Shown: piece by piece, positions 1-9,462 of the stretch | Numbering within the stretch: position 1 is the stretch's first letter | Layout: each line of letters begins with the position of its first letter | Assembly: GCA_012271065.1 (NCBI GenBank) | Contig: JAAXHE010000288.1 | Coordinates: 1 to 19,902 of the forward strand | Origin: Candidatus Latescibacterota bacterium | Lineage (GTDB): Bacteria > Latescibacterota > UBA2968 > GCA-2709665 | Reading direction: 5' to 3' | DNA length: 19,902 nt | Made by a program: the position numbers and the translations under genes | The notes under the pieces: model-generated | The model's input: only the letters and a program-made list of their open reading frames with translations | Told to the model about the DNA's origin: nothing | Database searches by the model: none

Positions 1-30
1 CCTCTGCTCTACCAACTGAGCTAGGGCGCC
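1..30 (-). tRNA. 5' part of a tRNA gene, truncated by the window edge
   Basis: Read on the - strand, this is the 5' half of a tRNA: acceptor strand GGCGCCC, then TA, a D-arm GCTC-AGTTGGTA-GAGC, and the start of the anticodon stem (A, then GAGG). The anticodon lies outside the window, so the isotype is unknown. A GAGG stem start is compatible with tRNA-Phe among others, but that is only a guess. Confidence 0.85.
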
Positions 31-79
31 TCCATTCCACGGGAGATTGCATCGTACCCGGGTGCGCGGCAAAGGCGGA

Positions 80-108
80 AATCTAACAAAACCACCCGCG
101 GATGTCAA
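80..108 (-). promoter_or_regulatory. Sigma70-type promoter for the tRNA
   Basis: On the - strand a perfect -35 box TTGACA (103-108) is followed, after exactly 17 bases, by TAGATT (80-85). Transcription would start near 73 and give a leader of about 43 nt before the tRNA 5' end at 30. The fit to consensus and the position upstream of a tRNA make this a credible promoter. Confidence 0.55.
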
Positions 109-270
109 GACAGTTGCTGCAATTCACGAAGGGCGGTACCGGACCGTCTGATCCGGGCAATCGGGAGGAATTGAATCTGCACCCATGCCTGTCCGGTTTC
201 ACGTCATATCGAGGCGCAACGCCCGCTTGTCGCATGAACATGCCCACCCTCTATCTCCAAACGCCGAACC

Positions 271-2277
271 ATGGCCAGCATTGAACGAACAGCGGATCCC
301 ATCGAAACGGACACGGACTACGCGAAATCGACGAGCGGCGTCACGGTCCGATCCGTGGTTTCCGGCCTGGTTCTGGTCCTCGGTCTCGACGCCCTGGCGG
401 TCCACCTCAGGTACGTGGTACACGGCTCGCTGATGACGTACAGCCACGTCCCGATGGCCATGCTCATTGTGTTTACGCTGATGATCATGGCCGGCGCGCT
501 CATCACGAGATATTTCCGATGGAAGCCTTCACCCGCGGAATGGCACACCATTCTGGCCATGGGCGTCGTCGGCGCCGCTGTTCCCGGCTTCGGTCTGAGC
601 GGTTATCTGCTTGGGTACATCGCAACCCCGTACTATTTCGCGACCGAAGTCAACGAATGGCATATCTACCTTCATCCTTATGTCAATCCGTGGCTGATCC
701 CTTCAGACGAAAACAAGGCGGTCACCTGGTTCTTCGAAGGCGCTCCCAAAGGCGCGCAGGTCCCATGGGATGCCTGGGTGCTTCCGCTGTTGTGGTGGAC
801 CACGTTCATCGTCGCGGCATTCGTGGTCCTCGGCTGCGTGGCCGTCATCTTTCGCAGACAGTGGGTGCAAAACGAACGACTGGCCTTCCCGGCGATGGCG
901 CCCCTGATTCACATGGCGGAAGAACCCGGAAGCGGTAAATTCGCACTCCCTGATTTTACGAAGAACTACCTGTTCTGGATCGGCTTCGGACTGGCCTTCG
1001 GGATGATCGCCTGGAACTGCATCAACTACTTCCTGCCCGGCTTTCCGCGGTTTCCGGTCTATCGCGGCAGGTGGCTCTGGCTCGATCGACAGCATCCGCC
1101 CGGGTATTTCTTCATCGGTCTGTTCACCATCTTCTTCTCCTATTTCGCCAGTCTCGACGTTCTGTTCAGCATCTGGTTCTTCGACCTGCTGTTCATCGTC
1201 GAAGGCGGCTGGCTGCACCGCCGGGGGTTCACGGCCATATCGCCGTATTATTACCGGGGCGTCTATTACTGGCAGACCAGGGGCGCGTTTGCCATGCTGG
1301 CCGCCTCGGTCTTCTGGGTCGCCAGGCGCCACATCAGGGATGTATTCCGCAAGGCCTGGAACAGGGACCATCCGATGGAAGACCGTGACGAACCGCTCTC
1401 CTGCCGTACGGCTGTTATCGCCATGCTCGCGGGTCTTGCCTTCATGTGGCTCTGGCTCTGGCGAATCGGAATGGATCCGCTCCTGGCGGCCCTGCTCCTT
1501 CCGGCAGTCATCCTGACCTACGTCGGCCTGGCCAAGATTCTCGCGGAGACGGGTATGCCGTACACCAACGTGCCAGCAAACCTCTGGGGTCTCGTGCAGT
1601 CCTTCCTCGGGGGATCGGTCGTCAACGAAAGCACACGGGTCGCCCTCCGGTTCGCGTCCAGGATCACCTCCCACTTCAAAGGCCTCTTCCTGCCCGCGCT
1701 CGCACACGCCGGACGCGTTGCGGAGGGCGTGCGAGGCGACCGCCGACGGCTCATGTATGCCGTTGTGCTGGCCTTTCTGGTAAGTTGGATCGCGAGCGTG
1801 CTGCTCACCATCCAACTGGGATACCGGGACGGCGCGTACAATTTCAATTCGTGGGAAATCGTGCGCGCGGGGCCCAAACATTTCGATGGCACCGCGACTT
1901 CCGTCAAGAACTTCCTTACAAAACCACCCGATCCGCCGGTCTACCGGGAACATCCGGACTACGTGGCGTTCTTCGGCCTGGGCGGCCTTGCCACGCTTCT
2001 GCTGATCTTCCTTCGGCATCGCTTCGTCTGGTGGCCGCTGCACCCCGTCGGACTGGCCATATCCGGTTCGTACCTTGCCCGGCGAACCAGTCTGACCATA
2101 CTAATGGCCTGGCTGGTCAAACTGGTCATGCTGAAGATGGGCGGCCCTTCCGTATACAGGAAATCGCGTCCACTGTTCATCGGCCTGCTCGCCGGCTATA
2201 TACTCGGCGTCGCCCTCTCGGCCTTTGTCGACGTCCTCTGGTTCCCGGAGAGGGGCCACAGCGTGCATCGCTTCTGA
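271..2277 (+). CDS. DUF6785/DUF6784 family multi-spanning membrane protein
   Basis: A 668-residue integral membrane protein with roughly a dozen hydrophobic segments. The N-terminal two thirds match the DUF6785 pattern: a transmembrane hairpin near residues 25-75, a tryptophan-rich loop, and a cytosolic RRQW...NERL motif around 190-205. The C-terminal part has the DUF6784 pattern, including WWPLHPVG near 590 and a final membrane pair. Such proteins are often annotated as peptide-transporter-like because of resemblance to the OPT superfamily, but no substrate is established. No signal peptide or soluble catalytic domain is seen. The ATG at 271 lacks a clear Shine-Dalgarno but gives the expected short cytosolic N-terminus. 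The next gene starts 95 nt downstream, and a second, larger family member follows that gene, so the three probably act together at the envelope. The family call is fairly sure; the transport role is inference. Confidence 0.8.
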   Translation: MASIERTADPIETDTDYAKSTSGVTVRSVVSGLVLVLGLDALAVHLRYVVHGSLMTYSHVPMAMLIVFTLMIMAGALITRYFRWKPSPAEWHTILAMGVVGAAVPGFGLSGYLLGYIATPYYFATEVNEWHIYLHPYVNPWLIPSDENKAVTWFFEGAPKGAQVPWDAWVLPLLWWTTFIVAAFVVLGCVAVIFRRQWVQNERLAFPAMAPLIHMAEEPGSGKFALPDFTKNYLFWIGFGLAFGMIAWNCINYFLPGFPRFPVYRGRWLWLDRQHPPGYFFIGLFTIFFSYFASLDVLFSIWFFDLLFIVEGGWLHRRGFTAISPYYYRGVYYWQTRGAFAMLAASVFWVARRHIRDVFRKAWNRDHPMEDRDEPLSCRTAVIAMLAGLAFMWLWLWRIGMDPLLAALLLPAVILTYVGLAKILAETGMPYTNVPANLWGLVQSFLGGSVVNESTRVALRFASRITSHFKGLFLPALAHAGRVAEGVRGDRRRLMYAVVLAFLVSWIASVLLTIQLGYRDGAYNFNSWEIVRAGPKHFDGTATSVKNFLTKPPDPPVYREHPDYVAFFGLGGLATLLLIFLRHRFVWWPLHPVGLAISGSYLARRTSLTILMAWLVKLVMLKMGGPSVYRKSRPLFIGLLAGYILGVALSAFVDVLWFPERGHSVHRF

Positions 2278-2306
2278 TCGGAAGCCGCCCCGGTTCGTTC
2301 AGCGGC

Positions 2307-2322
2307 AGGGGTCACAACCCCT
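2307..2322 (+). terminator. Small intergenic hairpin, possible attenuator
   Basis: AGGGGT-CACA-ACCCCT is a 6-bp stem with a 4-nt loop lying between the first membrane gene and the M28/FtsX fusion gene. No T-run follows, so it is not a classical rho-independent terminator. It may be an mRNA-processing or attenuating hairpin, or chance. Confidence 0.25.
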
Positions 2323-2372
2323 ACACCCCTGACGTTACACGGATCCGCCGGAACGGTCATCGGGATATTTCA

Positions 2373-5300
2373 ATGAAAAACCCGCGACACATCGGACTGG
2401 CACTTACGCTCGTATTCGCCGCCGCGGCCTTCACCGGTCTTGCCGTGGGGCCGGAACGCGTCAACCCTTACCTCGCCGCCATGCTTGGTCTGAAAGCGCC
2501 CGTTTCCACGCCGCCCGCGTCTGTTCCGGAAGCGAGCGCCACTTCGGTTCGTGTGCTCGATACCGTATCGGACGCCAGCGTGAAAACGCACGTTTCCCGC
2601 TTTACGGAGCACCGGTCGCGAGTTCCCGGATACCCCGGACACGCGGCCGCCGCCGAGTACATCCGGCGCAGTTTCGAGAGCGCCGGTCTCCGGGACGTTC
2701 GCGCCGAGCCGTTCGACGTCACCTCGCCCGTAGACAAGGGCGGCAGCCTGACGCTGTTGCGGGACAATGTCACGTTTCCCATCCACGCGATCTGGCCGAA
2801 CCTCGTCAAAACCTCCACGCTGCCTCGGGAAGGGGTACGCACGCGATTGATCTACGGCGCAACCGGAGAGTTCGCCGACTTCAACGGACATGCGCTCCAG
2901 GGCACGGCCGTTCTCATGGAATTCAATACCCGGAACAACTGGCTGAACGCGGCCACGCTGGGGGCAGGACAGATCATCTTCATCGAACCGGATTCAACGT
3001 TCTATACCGAAGCCGAGCAGAAATTCCTGCAGGTGCCAAACAGCGTGGAACGATTCTGGATCGATAAAGAGTCGGGGCAGGCTCTGAAGGCATTGCTCGA
3101 ACAACGCGGCGAACTGGAAATCGAATTGAAGGCGAGGATGGATTGGGAGAAACACACCGCCCGCAACATCCTGGGATTCCTTCCGGGCGCGGACCCGGAC
3201 CTGAAGGAACAGATCGTCGTGATCAATGCCTATTACGACGCCATGTCCGTCGTCCCGGCACTGGCCCCCGGCGCCGAGATGGCCAGCGGCGCCGTCGCCC
3301 TGCTGGAACTGGTCGATTACTTCAAGCGATATCCCCCGGGGCGCACCGTGCTCTTTCTTGCCACTTCGGCCCACCACCTGGGCTTTCGCGGCATCTGCGA
3401 CTTTCTGGGCCGCCACGCCAGAAAGGAGAGGCATTTCGCGGCCCTGATGACCGACCCCATCGACATTCGCCTCTTCATCGGCCTGGACCTGTCGAGCCAG
3501 ACCGCGCAAATCGGCGTCTGGAACAGCACGCGCAACTTCTACTACAACCGGTTCTTCACGCCCTTCGGCAAGAAATTCGTCCGCATTTCGCAGGCGATCG
3601 CACCCGCCTTCGGCCTCGACCCCGATCTGGCGCTGCTGGACGGCATCAATCCCACGGGCGGAATGACCTGGGATATGTTCATCCCCGGCGCGAACCTGAA
3701 GACCGACGGCGAAGTCGTCCTCGAAGCCGGCACCCTCGCCCTGTCCCTCGTCACGCTGAACGATGCCCGCTTCCGTGTGGATACGCCCCTGGACCGGCCG
3801 GAAGGGGTAAACTTCGATAATCTCGCAAAACAGGTCCGCCTGATTACGGGCGTGCTCGACATTGCCCTGAACGACCCGACGCTCATCCCTGATTACCGGC
3901 TCAATCCCGATGACAGGATGCGAGGCCTGAAGGGATTCGTACGTACCTTTCCCAGGCGCAGCATCGTACCGGACCGGCCCAAGGCGGGCGCCATCGCCGC
4001 GCTCAGGATGGGCATCGACAAATCGGTCAAGGGCGTCCGGCGCATCTATTACGACCTTGCCGACGAAAACGGCGAATTCTACATGCCGGGAATCGCCGAA
4101 CGCCGCGTCTCCGTCAGCGCCTACTTTCAGGATCCGGAGACCGGTGAGATTACGTACGCGCCGAACTACGGGCAACAGGCGCGGATCTACCGCGGCGACT
4201 TCGACATGGACTGGTGGATCTCCAAGAGAAATATCATCCTCTTTCCGTGTATCGCCACCGACTTCTACGATACCGTCGATCCGCGTTTCCTCACCAAGCT
4301 CTCCCAGATCAGCGTCTACGGTAGCGGCAACGTCACGCCGCAGGAATACGGATACGCGATCGGCTTCGGCCCGACGGAACCCGTGGGCACCCTGTTCACG
4401 CGTCCGGGAGAGCGGATCAAGGTCGCCATGAGGGCCGGCGGCGTCGCGGCGGGCTCCGGCGACATCGGCATCCGGTTCCTGTTGCTGAATGCGACGAGCG
4501 CCGAGAGTGAAGAAATCGCCAGGGGCAGGGGTTACCCCACGCTCACCCACGGGTCGTTTGCGCGCACCTCCTTTCTGGCCGCGCGTGACATGTGGACCCT
4601 GAACGAAGCACGGAAGCAGGAGATGCAGAAATACGCCATCGAAAACCAGCGTCTGAACATGCTGCACGGCAGGGCCCGCCTCCACCTGGACATGGCCGAA
4701 GCCGCGATGTCCCAAAGTCGCTGGGACGTTTTCATGAAACATACCCGCGCGGCCCTCGGCATCGAGTCCCGCGCCTATCCGGACGTCAAGGACACACAGA
4801 ACGACGTGGTGCGCGGCGTTGTCTTTTTCATGGCCCTGGTCATCCCGTGCGCGTTCTTCGCCGAACGACTCATCTTCACCGCGGTGGATATCCGGCGACA
4901 GATCGCGGGATTTATCGGTATTTTCGTGCTCATCTGGCTCTTTCTTTCGAACGTGCATCCGGCGTTCGAGATCTCAAATCCCGTGGTCGTGCTGCTCGCC
5001 TTCGTCATTCTGGCGCTGGCGGTGTTCGTGATTTCCCTCGTATTCAATCGTTTCAACGAAACCATGCGCCGGCTGCGGGTCCCGGAAGTGCGTTTGCATG
5101 AAACCGACGTGGGGCGAATCTCCGCCTCCCTGGCGGCCTTTCAGCTCGGTATCGCAAACATGAAACGCCGCAAATTGCGCACGGCGCTTACGTTCACCAC
5201 GCTCCTGCTCCTCACATTTACGGTCCTCTCGTTTACGTCCATCAAAACGGCTCTCGAATTTCGCCGGATTCCCATAGGCACCGAGGGTCCGTACCCCGGT

Positions 5301-6908
5301 ATGCTCATCCGCAGCAAGTTCTGGGGCCCGCTGGAAGACGTCGTCTACGATTACGCCGTCACGCACTTCGGGGAATCCGCGATAACGGCTCCAAGAAGCT
5401 GGTACTATACGCGGGAGAAAAAGATCATCCCGGTCGAGTCCGAAAACAGCTCAACACACGTACTCGGCGTTCTGGGAATGACGCCTGAGGAGGCGGACGT
5501 GACCGGCGTCCACAAGACGCTGAAGGTCGGCAGGTGGTTCCGTCCGGGAGAATCCGCGTGCATACTGCCCGAAAAGATAGCGGAACTGCTTGGCGTGGAT
5601 CCGGGCCGCCTTGAAGCGTCACGCGTCCGGGTGTTCGGGGAATCGCTGCCGGTGATCGGCCTGATCGACGCCGGGGCGTTCAACGAGCTCAAGGACCTCG
5701 ATGAGGAACCCCTCAGTCCCGCGGACTTCAAGCTGACCGATGAGGAAGCCATCGAGCAGATGACCACCCAGGAAACGCGGGAAAAACAGGGCCTGGAACA
5801 ACCTGAAGTCGAAATCATGCCCTTCGAGCACATCAACCCCGACGACGTCCTGATCGTCCCGTACGCGTTCCTGCGCCAGGTGGGCAGCCCGCTCCAGTCG
5901 GTCGCCCTCCGATTCGACGCCGGATCAGACGTGGAGGGCAATGTCAAGGAGCTTCTGTCACGCCTCTCGGTCGTACTGTTCGCGGGGCTTCCGGACGCGG
6001 ACGGTCGCGTCAACGTCTCCATTTTCAGTTCGCTGGGCGACACGTCGAGACGCGGGATGAGCGATCTCTTTATCCCCATCCTCATCGCCTCGCTCATCGT
6101 GCTGAATACCATGATGGGTTCCGTGTACGAACGGTTTCGGGAAATCGGCGTCTATTCCGCGGTGGGACTGGCGCCGGTGCACGTCGCTTTTCTGTTTATC
6201 GCGGAAGCCTGCGTCTACGCCGTCCTCGGCACCGTGAGCGGCTACATGCTGGGCCAGGCCGTCGCCAAGCTGCTTCTCTGGCAGGGCTGGCTCTCGGGCG
6301 TCACGGTCAACTATTCCGCGCAGTCGGCCGTTGTTTCGTCCGCTCTGGTTATGGCCGTCGTCATCCTGTCCACCCTCTATCCCGCCAGGCAGGCATCCCT
6401 GATGGCCGTTCCGGACGTGTCCCGCCGCTGGAAAATCCCCGAGCCGGAAGGAGACGACTGGCGTTTCGAATTTCCGTTTACGGTTGGCGGAAACGATGTA
6501 TTCGGGCTCTGTGTGTTCCTGACGGACTACTTTGACTCCCACAGCGGCGAAGCGATGGGGGCGTTCTACACGGACGGCGCCCATCTTTACGGGAAGGGCG
6601 GCGCCGGTGGGAGCGGATACGCCATCCGCACGACCCTGTGGCTGGCGCCCTTCGATCTGGGCGTGAGCGAGGAGCTTCGCTTCGAGGCGGAACCCACCGG
6701 CCAATTCGATATCTATACCCTCACGCTCACCCTCAGGCGACGCTCCGGCGAAGTCGCTTCGTGGCGGCGTGTCAACCAGGGTTTCATGAATACCCTCCGC
6801 AAGCAGTTTCTCATCTGGCGGACCGTCGACCCCGCCGAAAAAGCGGCGTACAGGGAAAAAGGCATGCGGATACTCGTATCGGACGAACCGGTGGCGAAAC
6901 CGGTCTGA
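2373..6908 (+). CDS. M28 peptidase-like ectodomain fused to FtsX/MacB-type permease
   Basis: A 1511-residue membrane protein. Residues 5-26 form an N-terminal hydrophobic segment (signal or anchor). Residues about 50-500 follow the M28 aminopeptidase fold order, but the metal-site motifs are degenerate. The HxD position reads AYYDA (Y287, D289), the GADDNASG-type motif reads GAEMASG (E302), the EE pair reads HH (H334-H335), and the final HTPxD reads VDTPLD. A beta-rich region follows to about 800. Three membrane spans lie at about 813-893. A MacB-PCD-like block then starts at an MKRRKLRTALTF motif (about 930). Three FtsX-type spans lie at about 1230-1345, and a soluble tail ends the protein. 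No ABC ATPase gene is in the window. The ATG at 2373 precedes the signal-like segment; longer in-frame extensions upstream overlap the previous gene and look non-coding. The domain architecture is clear; peptidase activity is doubtful. Confidence 0.8.
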   Translation: MKNPRHIGLALTLVFAAAAFTGLAVGPERVNPYLAAMLGLKAPVSTPPASVPEASATSVRVLDTVSDASVKTHVSRFTEHRSRVPGYPGHAAAAEYIRRSFESAGLRDVRAEPFDVTSPVDKGGSLTLLRDNVTFPIHAIWPNLVKTSTLPREGVRTRLIYGATGEFADFNGHALQGTAVLMEFNTRNNWLNAATLGAGQIIFIEPDSTFYTEAEQKFLQVPNSVERFWIDKESGQALKALLEQRGELEIELKARMDWEKHTARNILGFLPGADPDLKEQIVVINAYYDAMSVVPALAPGAEMASGAVALLELVDYFKRYPPGRTVLFLATSAHHLGFRGICDFLGRHARKERHFAALMTDPIDIRLFIGLDLSSQTAQIGVWNSTRNFYYNRFFTPFGKKFVRISQAIAPAFGLDPDLALLDGINPTGGMTWDMFIPGANLKTDGEVVLEAGTLALSLVTLNDARFRVDTPLDRPEGVNFDNLAKQVRLITGVLDIALNDPTLIPDYRLNPDDRMRGLKGFVRTFPRRSIVPDRPKAGAIAALRMGIDKSVKGVRRIYYDLADENGEFYMPGIAERRVSVSAYFQDPETGEITYAPNYGQQARIYRGDFDMDWWISKRNIILFPCIATDFYDTVDPRFLTKLSQISVYGSGNVTPQEYGYAIGFGPTEPVGTLFTRPGERIKVAMRAGGVAAGSGDIGIRFLLLNATSAESEEIARGRGYPTLTHGSFARTSFLAARDMWTLNEARKQEMQKYAIENQRLNMLHGRARLHLDMAEAAMSQSRWDVFMKHTRAALGIESRAYPDVKDTQNDVVRGVVFFMALVIPCAFFAERLIFTAVDIRRQIAGFIGIFVLIWLFLSNVHPAFEISNPVVVLLAFVILALAVFVISLVFNRFNETMRRLRVPEVRLHETDVGRISASLAAFQLGIANMKRRKLRTALTFTTLLLLTFTVLSFTSIKTALEFRRIPIGTEGPYPGMLIRSKFWGPLEDVVYDYAVTHFGESAITAPRSWYYTREKKIIPVESENSSTHVLGVLGMTPEEADVTGVHKTLKVGRWFRPGESACILPEKIAELLGVDPGRLEASRVRVFGESLPVIGLIDAGAFNELKDLDEEPLSPADFKLTDEEAIEQMTTQETREKQGLEQPEVEIMPFEHINPDDVLIVPYAFLRQVGSPLQSVALRFDAGSDVEGNVKELLSRLSVVLFAGLPDADGRVNVSIFSSLGDTSRRGMSDLFIPILIASLIVLNTMMGSVYERFREIGVYSAVGLAPVHVAFLFIAEACVYAVLGTVSGYMLGQAVAKLLLWQGWLSGVTVNYSAQSAVVSSALVMAVVILSTLYPARQASLMAVPDVSRRWKIPEPEGDDWRFEFPFTVGGNDVFGLCVFLTDYFDSHSGEAMGAFYTDGAHLYGKGGAGGSGYAIRTTLWLAPFDLGVSEELRFEAEPTGQFDIYTLTLTLRRRSGEVASWRRVNQGFMNTLRKQFLIWRTVDPAEKAAYREKGMRILVSDEPVAKPV

Positions 6909-6941
6909 GAGACGGCACGGCGCCGGCAGGATGTTTTGTTT

Positions 6942-6964
6942 TCCGGAAATTACAATCCGGAAAT
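6942..6964 (+). repeat. Paired TCCGGAAAT repeat in a leader region
   Basis: TCCGGAAAT occurs twice (6942-6950 and 6956-6964), separated by 5 nt. Because TCCGGA is its own reverse complement, the pair can also form a 6-bp hairpin. It sits in the AT-richer gap before the 806-aa membrane protein, upstream of its candidate promoter. A regulatory role is possible but unproven. Confidence 0.35.
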
Positions 6965-6969
6965 AGGCT

Positions 6970-6997
6970 TTGCAAAATCCTTCTTTGATTGTATTTT
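6970..6997 (+). promoter_or_regulatory. Candidate promoter for the 806-aa membrane protein
   Basis: TTGCAA (6970-6975) and TATTTT (6992-6997) are 16 nt apart, each matching consensus at 4 of 6 positions. They lie in a locally AT-rich stretch about 43-70 nt before the ATG at 7040. This is weak by itself; the sharp local drop in GC supports a control region. Confidence 0.3.
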
Positions 6998-7039
6998 TCA
7001 GGCCCTTAACCCTTACTTCCATTATCGCGTTGACCCTAT

Positions 7040-9460
7040 ATGGCCTTTCTGGACCGCATTCGCAAACGGAATACCAATCCGTACGAGGAAATCGAAGAAT
7101 ACCGGGATCTGCTTGAAGTCCCCGAGGAATTCGAAGAGGGCTTCAACTCCAAGACCATTCTCGGCGCACTCTTCGTTTCCGTCATCATGGTTCCGGGCAA
7201 CATCTACCTGGAACTCATGGTGGGGCATTCCGTCGGCGCCGCCGCGCAGTGGGTGACCATCATCCTGTTCCTGGAGCTGGCCAAGCGCTCGTTCACGGTG
7301 CTCAAGAAGCAGGAACTATATCTGCTTTACTACGTCACCAGCGCCCTGGTCGCCCGCGAAACCGGCATGTTCGAGGGGCTGCTCTGGCAGCAGTACTATG
7401 TGCAGTCTCCCGCCGCCAAGCAGTTCGGCATCTCCCACCTCATCCCCCGCTGGTGGGCGCCCCCGCCCGATTCTCCTGCCTTGATCGACCGCACCTTCCT
7501 GCATCAGGACTGGCTGCTGCCCATCTCCCTGCTCGTACTCGGGATGATCATGGGGCGCATCCAGTGGTTCACAGCCAGCTACGTACTCTTCCGCATCACC
7601 TCCGACTACGAACGCCTGCCCTTTCCGTTCGCGCCGATCAACGCCCAGGGCGCGATGGCGCTTGCCGAAGAAAGCAGCGGCCAATACAGCTGGCGCTGGA
7701 GGGTCTTCAGCATCGGCGCCGTAATCGGAGTGGTATTCGGCTCCGTTTACGTGGCCGTACCCGCCATAACCGGCGCGTTCATGGAGAGCCCGCTTCAGCT
7801 CATTCCCATCCCGTGGGTGGATTTCACCCAGTACACGGGTTATTTCCTGCCGGCCACGCCGCTGGGCTTCACGCTGCACCTGGCGCCCATCTTTGCCGGG
7901 CTGCTGGCGCCCTTCTGGGCCGTTATGGGCGCATTCATCGGCGTCGCCATCCACACCGCGGCGGGCCCCATCCTGTATTCCTACGGGTATATGCCAAACT
8001 GGTACATGGGCATGGATACCATCATGACCCACTTCGTCACGGGCATCGATTTCTGGATGAGCTTTGGGATCGGCATCACCTTCGCCATTGCAGTGATCGG
8101 TTTCTACCAGGTCTGGACCGGGGTCCGTACCGCGCGCGTGGAGAAGAAGGAAAAGGGAAGCTGGACGCCGCCGCCCGGCCGGGGAGACTTCCGGATCTGG
8201 ATCTGCATCGTACTCTTCTGTCTTGCGAGCCTTTATACCATAATCCTTGCCAAGGTCCTCTTCCCCGACCTCGTGAGCACCTTCCTGCTCGCCTTCTTCT
8301 TCATCTTCGCGTTTGTCTACACGCCGCTGATCTCCTTCGTCAACGCCCGGCTGGACGGCCTGGTCGGGCAGAACGTCAATATCCCCTACATCAAGGAAGC
8401 CACGATCTTTCTGAGCGGTTTCAGGGGCATCGAAATCTGGTTCGTGCCCTTCCCCCTGGCCAACTGGGGCGCACAGGCCGAAACATTCCGTCAGATCGAG
8501 CTCACGGGCTCGAAATTCACCGGGATCCTGAAGGCTGAGGTTTTCATGATCCCGCTGATCCTTCTGACCAGTTTCATGTACTGGTCCTATATCTGGAAAC
8601 TGGCGCCCATTCCCTCGTCCTCCTACCCCTACGTCCAGATGATGTGGCCGCTTCGGGCGCTCCAGAGCAGCGTCTGGTACACCGGCACCATGCAGGGCGA
8701 GGTGGAGCACGAACCGTCCGCCGGTACCGTATCCTTCCAGCCGAGCAATCTGCCCGACGGCAACTGGTGGTACTGGCGCGCCCGCGCCTCCGCCGACGTG
8801 CACATCGATGACCACGAGCAGCGCACCTACGGGCCCTGGTCCCGAGTCGGGTATTTTTATACGAATTTCAAAAGTCCCGACAAGCCGCTTGTGCCGCCGC
8901 TCCCGGTGGACCGGTCGACACCCGATATTTCCGATGCCCTCCGGCTGGGTCTGCCTTCGGCGCCCGTCTTGCGCGGTCCCGATGACGGGAGCCACGCGGA
9001 CAACCCCAACCCCGACCTGGTCGTCCTCGCGGCCCTGGATCCCGATGACCGCGAACTCGTGTACCAGTTCGAAGTGGACCAGGTACCCTCTTTCGACGGA
9101 TCCTTTCTGCAGAGTTCGGACGACGAGCCCATCCTCTTCGAAGCCATCAAGCCTGCGGTGATCGCCATCGGACTCGCCGTCGGCCTGGTCTCGTTCGTGG
9201 TTCTGTCCGTCCTGGGCCTGCCGGTCCTGCTCATCTTCGGATACATACGGAGTCTGACCAACATTCCCCACGTCATGATCACCGAGATCATCGGGGCGCT
9301 TCTCGCGCGGTACTATTTCTGGAAGCGCTTCGGCAAACAGCAATGGCGCCTCTACGCCGCCGTGCTCTACGTGGGATTTTCGGTGGGCATGTCCCTGGTT
9401 GGCATGGCTTCCGTCTCCATTGCCATGATTCAGAAGGCGGTCTCGGTACTGTTGTTCTGA
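7040..9460 (+). CDS. Large DUF6785-type membrane protein with periplasmic beta-domain insertion
   Basis: An 806-residue paralogue-like relative of the 668-aa protein upstream. An acidic cytosolic N-terminus (about residues 8-36, rich in Glu) precedes many membrane spans up to about residue 530. The SYVLFRITSDYERLPFPFAPINAQG stretch (about residues 178-202) plays the part of the cytosolic NERLAFPAMAP region of the smaller protein. Unlike that protein, a soluble region of about 165 residues (about 537-700) interrupts the membrane part. It carries fibronectin-III-like strand patterns: LPDGNWWYWRARA followed by YGPWS and YFYTN, then a second unit with PDDRELVYQFEVD. Membrane spans resume at about 705-735, with two further hydrophobic segments before the C-terminus. 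The ATG at 7040 is the first good start after an AT-rich leader. Envelope location is certain from the spans; substrate and partner are unknown. Confidence 0.75.
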   Translation: MAFLDRIRKRNTNPYEEIEEYRDLLEVPEEFEEGFNSKTILGALFVSVIMVPGNIYLELMVGHSVGAAAQWVTIILFLELAKRSFTVLKKQELYLLYYVTSALVARETGMFEGLLWQQYYVQSPAAKQFGISHLIPRWWAPPPDSPALIDRTFLHQDWLLPISLLVLGMIMGRIQWFTASYVLFRITSDYERLPFPFAPINAQGAMALAEESSGQYSWRWRVFSIGAVIGVVFGSVYVAVPAITGAFMESPLQLIPIPWVDFTQYTGYFLPATPLGFTLHLAPIFAGLLAPFWAVMGAFIGVAIHTAAGPILYSYGYMPNWYMGMDTIMTHFVTGIDFWMSFGIGITFAIAVIGFYQVWTGVRTARVEKKEKGSWTPPPGRGDFRIWICIVLFCLASLYTIILAKVLFPDLVSTFLLAFFFIFAFVYTPLISFVNARLDGLVGQNVNIPYIKEATIFLSGFRGIEIWFVPFPLANWGAQAETFRQIELTGSKFTGILKAEVFMIPLILLTSFMYWSYIWKLAPIPSSSYPYVQMMWPLRALQSSVWYTGTMQGEVEHEPSAGTVSFQPSNLPDGNWWYWRARASADVHIDDHEQRTYGPWSRVGYFYTNFKSPDKPLVPPLPVDRSTPDISDALRLGLPSAPVLRGPDDGSHADNPNPDLVVLAALDPDDRELVYQFEVDQVPSFDGSFLQSSDDEPILFEAIKPAVIAIGLAVGLVSFVVLSVLGLPVLLIFGYIRSLTNIPHVMITEIIGALLARYYFWKRFGKQQWRLYAAVLYVGFSVGMSLVGMASVSIAMIQKAVSVLLF

Positions 9461-9462
9461 CC

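Noticed and set aside
703..2043. Long open frame on the - strand across the first membrane-protein gene
   Set aside because: Arg/Glu/Pro/Gly-rich translation with no recognisable motif, antisense to a well-supported membrane protein. It is a shadow frame typical of GC-rich coding DNA, as are the - strand frames at 2994-4958 and 7316-9478.
1446..2372. Upstream in-frame extension of the M28/FtsX gene
   Set aside because: The added residues overlap the previous gene, have antisense-like Arg/Pro composition, and would bury the signal-like segment that starts at the ATG at 2373.
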